From: Acetobacterium wieringae
GTDB taxonomy: Bacteria; Bacillota; Clostridia; Eubacteriales; Eubacteriaceae
Direction: 5' to 3'
Length of the DNA: 64,000 nucleotides
NCBI RefSeq assembly: GCF_001766835.1
Contig: NZ_LKEU01000040.1
Span: forward strand, 1-64,000
The notes under the pieces were generated by a model. That model was not told where the DNA came from, searched no databases, and saw only the letters and a program-made list of their open reading frames with translations. A program made the translations under genes and the position numbers. This document shows, piece by piece, positions 1 to 7,889 of this stretch (the first letter of the stretch is position 1; each line of letters starts with the position of its first letter).

Positions 1-169
1 GATTTGCGTGCTTATCCGGTTTGCTTTTTGATCGCAGAAATTTATAGTAACCCGATTCGCTGACACCAAGCGTACGACAGAGCAGGGCAACCGGCCAACG
101 GTCCCGGCGGTCGGTAATATATGACATCCGCTGCTGTTTCGCTATTTCTTTCGGCGCTTGACAAAAAAA
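1..169 (-). CDS. IS3-family transposase OrfB, 5' part only
   Basis: Reading the minus strand in the -1 frame relative to orfA gives an open frame without stops from the slippery site to the window edge. It includes SYITDRRDRWPVALLCRTLG and then ESGYYKFLRSK, the typical N-terminal region of IS3-type OrfB before the DDE integrase core. It would be made as an OrfAB fusion through frameshifting; an independent ATG at 125-127 is also possible. The catalytic residues are outside the window, so whether the transposase is intact cannot be judged. Confidence 0.75.
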
Positions 170-429
170 CCAAGCGCATCCTGAAGAATCTCAATCTCTT
201 CTTTTGCTTCCCGTAGCTCTTTTTCGAGCTGCTTTAAACGATTGGGATCTGCTAGTGGGATATTCCCTGGATCATCACAAAAACCAACCTTTCCACTTTT
301 AGCTTTGCTGATCCATGTGTATAATGTATCGATTTTTATACCTAATCGCTCTGCTGCCGCTTTGTTGCCAATCTCATTTGCCAGTTTCAACGCTTCATAG
401 CGTTCTTCAGCACTATATATTTTTTTCAT
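142..429 (-). CDS. IS3-family transposase OrfA (helix-turn-helix)
   Basis: A 95-residue protein with an N-terminal helix-turn-helix (KIYSAEERYEALKLANEIGN, then AAERLGIKIDTLYTWISKAK) and a C-terminal leucine-zipper-like coiled coil (KQLEKELREAKEEIEILQDA). This is the standard OrfA build, which binds the terminal repeats and dimerises with OrfB. Its last codons overlap OrfB, and a T7 slippery run sits in register near the stop codon. The length is normal for the family and the gene looks intact. Confidence 0.85.
   Translation of the reverse strand: MKKIYSAEERYEALKLANEIGNKAAAERLGIKIDTLYTWISKAKSGKVGFCDDPGNIPLADPNRLKQLEKELREAKEEIEILQDALGFFVKRRKK
163..169 (-). promoter_or_regulatory. Probable -1 ribosomal frameshift site between orfA and orfB
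   Basis: On the minus strand the run T-TTT-TTT lies exactly in the X-XXY-YYZ register of orfA (GGT TTT TTT GTC). After a -1 slip the frame reads through to OrfB without a stop. This is the family's known way of making the OrfAB fusion. I did not fold a stimulatory downstream structure. Confidence 0.6.
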
Positions 430-648
430 TATTAGTCAGTCCTTTTTATTTCTATTTTACCTCATTTCCTTGCAATTTGGGACTGCACTTTTATGATAAC
501 ACTCCAAAGCGAAACGTTAGTCAATGCCTTTTAACCTCTAATTATGAATTAATTTTTAAATCAACTTTCCTTCTTCAAAGCAGAAATATACCAGAGGCTT
601 CTGGAAACACAACCCTTACTGAAGCTTTTTGATTACTACAATCTGGAC

Positions 649-684
649 ATAAAAAAAGGCTCTCGATGTTTTTCATCAAGAACC
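649..684 (-). terminator. Rho-independent terminator of the molybdoenzyme operon
   Basis: On the minus strand a hairpin with an 11-base stem (GGTTCTTGATG pairing with CATCGAGAGCC through two G-U pairs) and an AAAAA loop is followed by seven T. It lies 22 bases past the stop codon of the last operon gene. The DNA from about 506 to 648 holds no gene I can support. Confidence 0.8.
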
Positions 685-705
685 AATGATCAAAAATTAT
701 TATTT

Positions 706-1779
706 TTACGGATACACCTCAATCAGCACATCCATAATGCCACCGCAGGCCATCCCCTCGTCTTCAGCCACTTCCCCGGTCATATCAACATGCATGGTCA
801 GAAAGCCGGCCTCTTCACGCAGAAGATCCCGGGCGGTGACGATCACTTCGCCTTCGCTGCAGCCGCCGCCAATGCTGCCAAGACTACGGCCATCGGGCCA
901 GATAATCATTTTAGCTCCAGCCCCCCGGGGAACGGAACCTTTTTTTGAAATGACCGTCACAATCGCCCGTTTGTCAGAGTCATTTTCTGCTAGATTCTTA
1001 ACCACTTCAAAATCAAAATCGGAATGATTGGTCTGATTGTTCCGATCCGCTTTTTCCGGTTGATGAGCCATTCGCTTCACCTGAATGATCTCAGCAATAA
1101 TCGAAATGGCAATTTCTTCCGGGGTTACCGCCCCAATTCGTAGCCCGATCGGTGAATAAACCCGGGCGAGTTGTTCCTCCGTAAAACCGTCTTCCCGAAA
1201 CTGAGCCATCAAGCCCTTAACCCGGCGTTTGGACCCGATCATCCCCAGATACTCGGGATTTTTGGCAATCGCCTGGCGTAGGCACACTGCATCATGGCGA
1301 TGGCCGCGGGTGACCACAACGACGTAGTCGGTGTTTTTGACCTGCAGGCGGTCAAAACAGCTGTCAAAGCTTTCACACATTACCCGACTGGCTTCGGGAA
1401 AGCGTTGCGCATTGGCAAAAGACGGTCGATCATCGATAACGGTGACCTTAAAGCCGATATCCGCCCCATAACGGGCCAGCGGCTTGGCAATATGACCGCC
1501 TCCCAAAATAATCAGCCGCCCTTCCGAGTAAAAGGGTTCATATAAGACGAAAGCCCCCTCTTCGGTGGTATTAAATTTCGGCAGTCCCTGATCAATAACG
1601 GCTGTGATCGTTTTTCTGGTTTTTTCATCAAATTGTTCCGTTTGTAAATCGCCATTTCGCAAAACTGATTTTGTGATCGTTCGTTTCGTTGTTTCCGGAT
1701 TTGTTACTCCCCGGGTGCACATAATCACCTGTTTTTCATTTTCCAATTCATTAAGTAGTTTTTGATACGGATTAACCAC
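706..1779 (-). CDS. XdhC/CoxI-family maturation protein with swapped domain order
   Basis: XdhC proteins receive finished molybdenum cofactor, help add the terminal sulfur ligand and insert it into xanthine dehydrogenase-type enzymes in the cytoplasm. Here (357 aa) the Rossmann half, with GGGHIAKPLA at residues 93-102 and the VVVVTRGHRHD and MIGSKRR motifs, comes first. The CoxI half, with GSVPRGAGAKM, GSIGGGCSEGE and a C-terminal ACGG, comes last, from about residue 245. The paralogue at 5527-6573 has the usual order. The start is GTG, overlapping the end of the upstream regulator gene by 8 bases, with AAAGGGA as ribosome binding site. It is the last gene of the operon. Family assignment is firm; a distinct role from the other XdhC is inference. 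Confidence 0.88.
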   Translation of the reverse strand: MVNPYQKLLNELENEKQVIMCTRGVTNPETTKRTITKSVLRNGDLQTEQFDEKTRKTITAVIDQGLPKFNTTEEGAFVLYEPFYSEGRLIILGGGHIAKPLARYGADIGFKVTVIDDRPSFANAQRFPEASRVMCESFDSCFDRLQVKNTDYVVVVTRGHRHDAVCLRQAIAKNPEYLGMIGSKRRVKGLMAQFREDGFTEEQLARVYSPIGLRIGAVTPEEIAISIIAEIIQVKRMAHQPEKADRNNQTNHSDFDFEVVKNLAENDSDKRAIVTVISKKGSVPRGAGAKMIIWPDGRSLGSIGGGCSEGEVIVTARDLLREEAGFLTMHVDMTGEVAEDEGMACGGIMDVLIEVYP

Positions 1780-3766
1780 GTTCTTGTCCCTTTCTGAAAC
1801 GATCGTCTACCCAGATCTCCCGGGGTCGATGACCGATTTCAAGTTGAATTTCATATTTGCTGATTTTGCTGTAAAGAGTATTTCTTTGGATGCCCAGGGC
1901 GGCAGCCGTCTGGCTGATATTGCCCTTATAAAGTTTTAAGACCCGTTTAATATGCTCTTTTTCCATATAGGATAAGTCGAGCTGTGCCGGATCAAGATCT
2001 TCGAGTCGCTCTTCCCGCAATTCAATTGGCAGATTTCCAGCAATTGCCGCAAATTGGGCCATCGGGCTGGGTTGCTCACTATTTTCCGAAAAATACTTAT
2101 AGGGAAATGCTTCGGTGTTAATAATCAGTTCCACCACATTTTCCAGTTCCCGCACATTCCCCGGCCAACTGTAACTTTCCAGTAATCGCATGTTGTCCTC
2201 AGTAATTTCAAATTCCTGCTTTTCATATTTCGCTGACAGATTTTTCATGAAATATTGAAATAAAATGGCAATATCGTGGGTGCGCTCGCGCAGTGGTGGC
2301 AGATACAGGGGTAGGACATTGAGACGGTAAAACAGATCCTTCCGGAAACGACCCAGCTCAACTTCTTTTTTGAGATCCTTATTGGTTGCCGCGATAATCC
2401 GCACGTCAATGGGAATCGAGCGCTGGCTGCCAATCCGGGTAATGACGTTTTCCTGTAATACCCGCAACAATCGGGTCTGCATATCAAGCGGCATCTCGCC
2501 GATTTCGTCAAGCATGATCGTACCATTATTGGCCTGTTCAAACTTACCAATGTTGCCGCCTTTCTTGGCCCCGGTATAGGCGCCTTCCTCATAACCAAAC
2601 AACTCCGATTCAATCAATTGATTGGGAATTGCCCCACAATTTATGGCCACAAAGGGCTCATCAACCCGTTTGCTGAAATTATGAATGGCCTGGGCAAAGA
2701 CTTCTTTTCCACAGCCGCTCTCCCCCAAAATCAGAATGGTCGAACGATTGTTGGCGATTTTTTTTGCATACTCAATGGTGCTGACAAAATGGCTGTCAGC
2801 ACCCATAATTTTGTCAAAAGTGTAATAGGGCTGTTCGGATTTGACGATTTTTTTCGTTTGATCTTCTTTTAAAACAAAGACAATCTCAATACTGTCATCC
2901 TGAGGGTTATAAATCGGGCTGGCTGTCATCTGGCAATGAAAATGATTCCGCAGGGCTTTGATATTGATAATCCGGTTGACGTGTTTTTCCAGATGAATCG
3001 CTTCCTTGATGTTCTCCCACTCTTCAATGATTTCTGCAACATTGGTCGCCGATAATTGTTTATATTTATTGCCGAATAAATCCATCGCCCGCTGATTATA
3101 TATTTTAATTCGACCATTCAGATCGGAGGTCAGGATCGCTACCGGCATCGAATTGAAAATCGTTTTGATATGCTTATTGGTCATATTCTGGAGGCGGTTA
3201 TATTCTTTGACCCGGAGCATTTCTTCGATGGCGTTAGATGCAGCAATGACCATTCCCAGGGTATGGGGGTGAACCGAATCGGAGTAACCGGTCAGATCGA
3301 GGGCACCAATCAGATTGCCGTTGGGATCACGAATCGGAGCGCCTGAACAGGTCCAGCGGTGATAGGCCTTGATAAAATGGTCTTTGCCGGACAATTGCAC
3401 CGGTTCACCCGATTTTATCACCAGCGACATGGCGTTGGTGCCAATACACTCCTCATTCATATAGGCACCGGCAACCATTTTCAGTTCAAAAGCTTCGGTC
3501 AGAATTTTTTCATCACCGATGGCATTCAAAATACAACCTTCTTTATCAGTCAGCAAGACAAAAAAATTATTTCCCCGGACAATACTCATCAGATGCTCCA
3601 TGTAGGGTGAAGCAGTCAGAATCAAATCTCTGTTTTCTGAAAATTTTGTTTGTAGCTCCGAATGATCAATCATTTTTTTACTGAAAACCTGATCTTCGGT
3701 GATTCCATAATCAGCACAGCGTTCCTTCGATTGCTTGATAAGGTTTTGATAAATATTCTTATTCAT
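1772..3766 (-). CDS. Sigma-54-dependent activator, AcoR-like (GAF-PAS-AAA+-Fis)
   Basis: An enhancer-binding protein that uses ATP to open sigma-54 promoters. It has an N-terminal GAF-type sensor (CIGTNAM and RWTCSGAPI motifs typical of AcoR relatives), a PAS domain, an AAA+ domain with Walker A GESGCGKE and the sigma-54 contact loop GAYTGA (a common variant of GAFTGA), and a C-terminal Fis helix-turn-helix. I chose the ATG at 3766 (MNKNIYQ, preceded by AAAGAGA) over an upstream ATG at 3811, which would overlap the previous gene and lacks a ribosome binding site; this gives 664 aa. It lies inside the operon whose sigma-54 promoter is at 17137-17153, so positive autoregulation is likely (inference). 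The ligand is unknown. Confidence 0.9.
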   Translation of the reverse strand: MNKNIYQNLIKQSKERCADYGITEDQVFSKKMIDHSELQTKFSENRDLILTASPYMEHLMSIVRGNNFFVLLTDKEGCILNAIGDEKILTEAFELKMVAGAYMNEECIGTNAMSLVIKSGEPVQLSGKDHFIKAYHRWTCSGAPIRDPNGNLIGALDLTGYSDSVHPHTLGMVIAASNAIEEMLRVKEYNRLQNMTNKHIKTIFNSMPVAILTSDLNGRIKIYNQRAMDLFGNKYKQLSATNVAEIIEEWENIKEAIHLEKHVNRIINIKALRNHFHCQMTASPIYNPQDDSIEIVFVLKEDQTKKIVKSEQPYYTFDKIMGADSHFVSTIEYAKKIANNRSTILILGESGCGKEVFAQAIHNFSKRVDEPFVAINCGAIPNQLIESELFGYEEGAYTGAKKGGNIGKFEQANNGTIMLDEIGEMPLDMQTRLLRVLQENVITRIGSQRSIPIDVRIIAATNKDLKKEVELGRFRKDLFYRLNVLPLYLPPLRERTHDIAILFQYFMKNLSAKYEKQEFEITEDNMRLLESYSWPGNVRELENVVELIINTEAFPYKYFSENSEQPSPMAQFAAIAGNLPIELREERLEDLDPAQLDLSYMEKEHIKRVLKLYKGNISQTAAALGIQRNTLYSKISKYEIQLEIGHRPREIWVDDRFRKGQERG

Positions 3767-3782
3767 GGTTAATTGTCTCTTT

Positions 3783-4376
3783 TCATTGATTTTGGCAAAT
3801 CCATTTTCCATTTTTCTGATTATAACATAGTTTTAAGCTACCAGCGTAGGGGATCTTCCATTTAAATACTTCTTTAATTGTTAATCCGAACAGGTTAGCC
3901 AGAATAACCCGGATAACTCCGGCGTGGGTGAGGATCACGATCGACTTCGCATCATTTTCTTTTACCATTTCAGCAAACACCGGTAGCACCCGTTGCTGTA
4001 AGGATACAAAACTTTCGCCAGCTGGCGGTGCAAAAACATCCAGCTCCCGACCCCTCTGTTCAAAGCGCTCCGGGTAAAGCTCTTTAATCTCTGCGAAGGA
4101 CTTTCCGTCCCAATCGCCCATATTGATCTCTTGTAACGCATCGATTGTAAACCGGGGGATCGAGCGTCCGCCCAAGAGAATGTCCAAGGTTTCGACACAG
4201 CGGCAAAGCGGGCTGCTATAGGCGCAATCCAGGGGAATTGGCTTAAACTCTTCCTGAAGTGTTTGCGCCTGCTTTATACCTTCTGGCGATAGTGGCAGAT
4301 CCAATTGGCCGATATAGGTTTTTTCATTTTTTAGTTCAATCTGACCATGCCGAACTAAATATATCCGGGTTTCCAT
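3783..4376 (-). CDS. Histidine phosphatase family protein (phosphoglycerate mutase-like)
   Basis: A 197-residue protein with the RHG signature (YLVRHGQIE) near the N-terminus, a second active-site region ILTHAGVIR and the YSSPLCRC segment, as in the branch that includes alpha-ribazole phosphatase (CobC) and phosphoglycerate mutases. It should be a cytoplasmic phosphomonoesterase working through a phosphohistidine. The substrate cannot be read from the sequence. Its place between the MocA-HD gene and the sigma-54 activator, in an operon for a molybdenum enzyme, suggests a dephosphorylation in cofactor or effector metabolism, but this is inference. Upstream AAAGGG fits the chosen ATG. Confidence 0.85.
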   Translation of the reverse strand: METRIYLVRHGQIELKNEKTYIGQLDLPLSPEGIKQAQTLQEEFKPIPLDCAYSSPLCRCVETLDILLGGRSIPRFTIDALQEINMGDWDGKSFAEIKELYPERFEQRGRELDVFAPPAGESFVSLQQRVLPVFAEMVKENDAKSIVILTHAGVIRVILANLFGLTIKEVFKWKIPYAGSLKLCYNQKNGKWICQNQ

Positions 4377-4447
4377 TTATCAACCCTTTCTGAATGTCTT
4401 CATCTGATTTACGAGTTACTACGGTTAATTTTTTTCAGTAGTTTATT

Positions 4448-5530
4448 TTATCCGATCATCCTTTGTATTTTCTGCAAAATAATCTCGGCATTGCGATAGC
4501 GTCGGGATATTTTTTTAAGCGCCTGCGGATTATCGTGATAAGCTTGAAAGACCATTTCTTTTCGTGTCGCTAGATCGATTAGCCGATCATTTTTAACCAG
4601 TTTATCAGCCAGATAAAGGATTTCGCTTTCCGTAACGGCGGTGTCCGGATCGACTAAAATATCCATATGAACAGCAATGATTGCCCCCACTTTTGGATAA
4701 CCCAAATCTCTTAAGATCTCGCCGCCTTTTACCGCGTGGTTTTTTTCGCTTTTGGCAAGATCATGAAGCAGGGCGGCAGCCTGAAGTACCGGTCGATTAA
4801 GGGTTTCCCCTTTATCAATTAATTGATCCACCAAATCAGTGGCTGTCTGTTTGACTTTTTGACAATGCCGACGAATATTCTCAGGCAATTGATACTTCTC
4901 CCACATGGCATAGCATTCGCATAAATTAGGGGCTTTCAGGGTGTCGTAGGTTAATAATGCCTCGTAATCCGCCCGGGTATCCATATCCATTAAAATCGCT
5001 TCATCGATCAGAGGGAGTTCCGCTGCATCGGCTTCATATAAGGCCAGCAGCCTTTTAAGCCCACCGCCTTGTTTATTATCCAGAATCGCTCTTTGGTACT
5101 TTTTATCAATCAGCGGCGGATGTCCCCGTTTGCCTAAAAAACTGGGATAGATAATACCTTTGCCAAGTTGCGCTGGTGCTGCCATCAGTTCTTTTACGGT
5201 TTCTCGCTTGACCAGCGGGATGTCTACTGGATGAATAAAAAAGGCCTCAATTTCGTCATTCAGTTGAGTAACGCCAGTAACAATGGAGGTATACATCCCC
5301 TCGGCAAAGTTCTCATTGACCACGACATCCAGTGGCTGATTGTTAAAATAGGGGCGGATTTGATCTGCCCGGTGGCCAAGAACCAGAATGATCTGATCAA
5401 CACCGGCTTGCTGATAAAGGTCCACCACCCGTTCCACTGCCGTTTGCTGGCCGAATTTTAGCAGCGGCTTGAATCCGTCCATCCGTGAAGAATAGCCGGC
5501 CGCAATAATAATAACGCTAAACTTTTTCAA
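4448..5530 (-). CDS. MocA-like nucleotidyltransferase fused to an HD domain
   Basis: The first 190 residues form a MobA/MocA-type NTP transferase: AAGYSSRMDGFKPLL near residues 10-24, the HPVDIPLV metal site near 100, and KRGHPPL near 134. Members of this group add CMP to molybdopterin to make the cytosine dinucleotide cofactor used by xanthine dehydrogenase-family enzymes. Residues from about 245 form an HD phosphohydrolase domain (ALLHDLAKSEKNHAVKGGE, with HD at 256-257). The fusion is 360 aa. The start is TTG, overlapping the xdhC stop by 4 bases, which implies translational coupling. The HD half may hydrolyse a nucleotide by-product or signal; that is speculation. Confidence 0.87.
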   Translation of the reverse strand: MKKFSVIIIAAGYSSRMDGFKPLLKFGQQTAVERVVDLYQQAGVDQIILVLGHRADQIRPYFNNQPLDVVVNENFAEGMYTSIVTGVTQLNDEIEAFFIHPVDIPLVKRETVKELMAAPAQLGKGIIYPSFLGKRGHPPLIDKKYQRAILDNKQGGGLKRLLALYEADAAELPLIDEAILMDMDTRADYEALLTYDTLKAPNLCECYAMWEKYQLPENIRRHCQKVKQTATDLVDQLIDKGETLNRPVLQAAALLHDLAKSEKNHAVKGGEILRDLGYPKVGAIIAVHMDILVDPDTAVTESEILYLADKLVKNDRLIDLATRKEMVFQAYHDNPQALKKISRRYRNAEIILQKIQRMIG

Positions 5531-6573
5531 TTTGGGTACCGCCTGACTTGAATCATTTCCGCCACTATACTAACGGCGATCTCCTCCGGGGTATCGGCAT
5601 AAATGTTCAAACCAATGGGATTGTGCACCCGTTCCAGATCGCTGTATGAAAAGCCCATCTCCAGCAGCCCCTGATAGATATGATTGCGTTTGTTTTTGCT
5701 GCCGAGCATCCCGATGTATTTAGCCTCGGTTTGCAACATCTGGGCTAACACATCTTTGTCATCCGAATGGCCTCTGGTTACAATTACCACATAGGAATAT
5801 TGGTTGATGCTGATCTGGTTTTCGATATTTTCAAAACCCGGGATCACCAGTACCTCATCAACCGTGTTAAATCGCTGGCGATTGGCAAACTCTTCCCGGT
5901 CATCAAGCACCGTGACATAAAAACCAACAACTTTACTTAATTCAGCCAGAACCTTACCAATGTGACCACCGCCGATAATGCAGACATTCTCATGGTTAAA
6001 ATAAGGTTCGACATAAAAACCTGCGGCTTGTAAAAAAGCCTGCTGATATTTCAATTGATAAAAATTCAGGCGGATCTCTTTAACCAGGTTGTGGACTTCG
6101 TCACTTTCCGATCCCCAAAAACCAGTTTCAGTGCAGACCCATTTTTCCAGTCGTCCATTTTCATGGCTCATCTGCGGTATCTTGATAATTGTCACAAAGT
6201 CTGTCTTGGTATCAATCAATTTGATCAGTTCATCATAAAATACCTGCGTTTGCGCATCCCACCAATCAATGTACTCCAGGAGGATTTTTAAATCACCACC
6301 GCAAACCAGTCCCGGTGAAGCTTTATCCTTACTGTTAAGCCGAAACGTTTCAATCTGATAATAGTTATCCTTGAGAACCCTGGCGGCGGTGCGAATCACC
6401 ATTGCTTCCACCAGACCACCGCCGATTGAGCCTTCGGTTGACAGATCCTCTCTGATCATCATTTTTGCACCTTCATTACGGGGAGCTGATCCCGATTTTT
6501 CGAGAATGGTCGCCAGCACAAAATTCTCTTTCTGGTCTTTTGCTTCTTTTATTTGCCTGATCAGATTATTCAC
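5527..6573 (-). CDS. xdhC: XdhC-family molybdoenzyme maturation factor, usual domain order
   Basis: A 348-residue protein with the CoxI half first (SGSAPRNEGAKMM, GSIGGGLVEAM, VCGGDL) and the XdhC Rossmann half after it (CIIGGGHIGKVLAEL near residue 200, VVIVTRGHSDD, MLGSKNKRN, and PEEIAVSIVAEMI at the end). It should bind the molybdenum cofactor and load it, sulfurated, into the aldehyde oxidoreductase at 13270-15996. The start is GTG, overlapping the ligase stop by 8 bases with GGAGAG upstream. It belongs to the same family as the rearranged protein at 706-1779. Two XdhC versions in one operon suggest division of labour (inference). Confidence 0.92.
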   Translation of the reverse strand: MNNLIRQIKEAKDQKENFVLATILEKSGSAPRNEGAKMMIREDLSTEGSIGGGLVEAMVIRTAARVLKDNYYQIETFRLNSKDKASPGLVCGGDLKILLEYIDWWDAQTQVFYDELIKLIDTKTDFVTIIKIPQMSHENGRLEKWVCTETGFWGSESDEVHNLVKEIRLNFYQLKYQQAFLQAAGFYVEPYFNHENVCIIGGGHIGKVLAELSKVVGFYVTVLDDREEFANRQRFNTVDEVLVIPGFENIENQISINQYSYVVIVTRGHSDDKDVLAQMLQTEAKYIGMLGSKNKRNHIYQGLLEMGFSYSDLERVHNPIGLNIYADTPEEIAVSIVAEMIQVRRYPN

Positions 6574-7882
6574 TGCTGCTCTCCTTTCGCCAGTCCCTGA
6601 TTTTTCGCTTGACCATGCTGTTCACCAGTTGATCCGGTTTCTGCAGCGGACTTCTTTTGACTTCAATTTGCATCACTTCACCATGGTTTTTTAAAAAATG
6701 CGTTTCAATGCACCTTTGCAGTTGCGCTTCTTTAGCTTTGGAGGTTTCGTATTGATAAAGCGAAACCTCAATCAGAAGGGTTTGATCGTCTTTAATGGTG
6801 ACCTGATAATCAATCAGGTCTTCATCGGCCAAGAGTATTTCCTCCAGCTCTTTGAGATCAAAAGTGACATCGCCAGCCAATTGGATCCGATTCTTCAGCC
6901 GTCCGCTAACTTTTTTCATGGTTCTTAAAAAGCTGCCGCATTGACAGGCGTCGACTGAAAACGCCCCAATATCGCCAGTGCGATAGCGAATCAAGGGCAT
7001 TGCTTGACGATTAAAGGTCGTAAAAACAATCTCCCCTGTAACACCGTCAGCCACCGCTTTTCCGGAAAGCGGATCGACAATTTCAAAATATAAATCGCCC
7101 TCCCGGAGATGATAGCCATTTAGCGCCTGACACTCGACCCCACCGCCGTAACCCATTTCAGTCATCCCATAATGGTTAAAAACATGGCAGCCAAACTTCC
7201 GGTTAAGCTCAATAACCAGCGCCTGCGGGACGTAGTCAGTACTGAGCAGAACTTTTTCGATGTGCTTAAAGCTCGCCGCTTTGCTGCGACTGAGATATAA
7301 AACCTGAATCGGAATACCGACGATGCAATTAATCTCATTTTCGATCATCGTCTTTTCGACCGCCTCCAGATCGTTGAGTAGTCCATAAACAACACAGACT
7401 GTCCCGGTGCGATCAAGGGCTTTTTTTAACAAATCACCAATGGTCCCGTAGGCTTGTCCCGGCAGTAAAACCATTACCCGATCGGTGTTGTCTATTAACG
7501 AACGCATCCCGTAATCGAAAAAATCCACCGTTTTTTGGAGATCGGCCTCTGTAAAAAAAATCCGCTTCTTCGGGCCACTGGTTCCCGAGGTATTTAAAGT
7601 AACTATCCGGGCAATTTGCGATTGGGGCACACATAAAAAATCAAAGGGATTATTTTTGATATCCTCGGCTCTTGTTAACGGAAGTTGCTCAAACTGCTCC
7701 CATGATTTGATTTGCCGGGGATCGATGCTTTCCAGCTGCTTTTGATAAAAACGGCTGTTATCCTTGGCATAGCAAAGCGCTTCAAGCACTTTTTCCAGCT
7801 GATAGCTCTTGAGCGCATCGGGATTTTCCGGGGTGATGCCGGTTCGTTTAATAATCCAGTTTTCCAATGGTGTCTTTTTCAT
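6566..7882 (-). CDS. AMP-dependent ligase of the phenylacetate-CoA ligase (PaaK) type
   Basis: An adenylate-forming enzyme of about 438 aa. The phosphate-binding loop LNTSGTSGPKK, the HYGMTEMGYGGG motif and the RYRTGDIG hinge motif are all present. Such enzymes activate a carboxylate with ATP and usually transfer it to CoA. The start MKKTPLENW at 7882 is preceded by TGAGGA, which doubles as the stop of the radical SAM gene. The substrate is unknown; here it is more likely part of enzyme or cofactor maturation, or of handling the acid product of the oxidoreductase, than general aromatic degradation. The order resembles the Desulfovibrio vulgaris locus around DVU1551-1559, recalled from memory. 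Confidence 0.85.
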   Translation of the reverse strand: MKKTPLENWIIKRTGITPENPDALKSYQLEKVLEALCYAKDNSRFYQKQLESIDPRQIKSWEQFEQLPLTRAEDIKNNPFDFLCVPQSQIARIVTLNTSGTSGPKKRIFFTEADLQKTVDFFDYGMRSLIDNTDRVMVLLPGQAYGTIGDLLKKALDRTGTVCVVYGLLNDLEAVEKTMIENEINCIVGIPIQVLYLSRSKAASFKHIEKVLLSTDYVPQALVIELNRKFGCHVFNHYGMTEMGYGGGVECQALNGYHLREGDLYFEIVDPLSGKAVADGVTGEIVFTTFNRQAMPLIRYRTGDIGAFSVDACQCGSFLRTMKKVSGRLKNRIQLAGDVTFDLKELEEILLADEDLIDYQVTIKDDQTLLIEVSLYQYETSKAKEAQLQRCIETHFLKNHGEVMQIEVKRSPLQKPDQLVNSMVKRKIRDWRKESSSE

Positions 7883-7889
7883 AAAATCC

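Larger units (their letters stand above)
1..505 (-). mobile_element. IS3-family insertion sequence, partial
   Basis: The window begins inside an insertion sequence with the usual IS3 layout: a small helix-turn-helix OrfA followed, in the -1 frame, by the start of OrfB. The DDE integrase core lies beyond the left edge. The outer end upstream of orfA is taken to be near position 500, where the stretch around 480-505 (read on the minus strand, containing GTGCAGTCCC) looks like a terminal repeat. That end is inferred, because the matching repeat is off the window and no target duplication can be checked. The element sits just beyond the terminator of the neighbouring molybdoenzyme operon. Confidence 0.75.

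Noticed and set aside
315..632. Open frame of about 105 codons on the plus strand
   Set aside because: It runs antisense to the IS3 orfA gene and into non-coding DNA, has no ribosome binding site and resembles no protein family.
3767..3811. Upstream ATG giving a 679-residue sigma-54 activator
   Set aside because: It would overlap the previous gene by 29 bases and has no ribosome binding site, while the ATG at 3766 has one.
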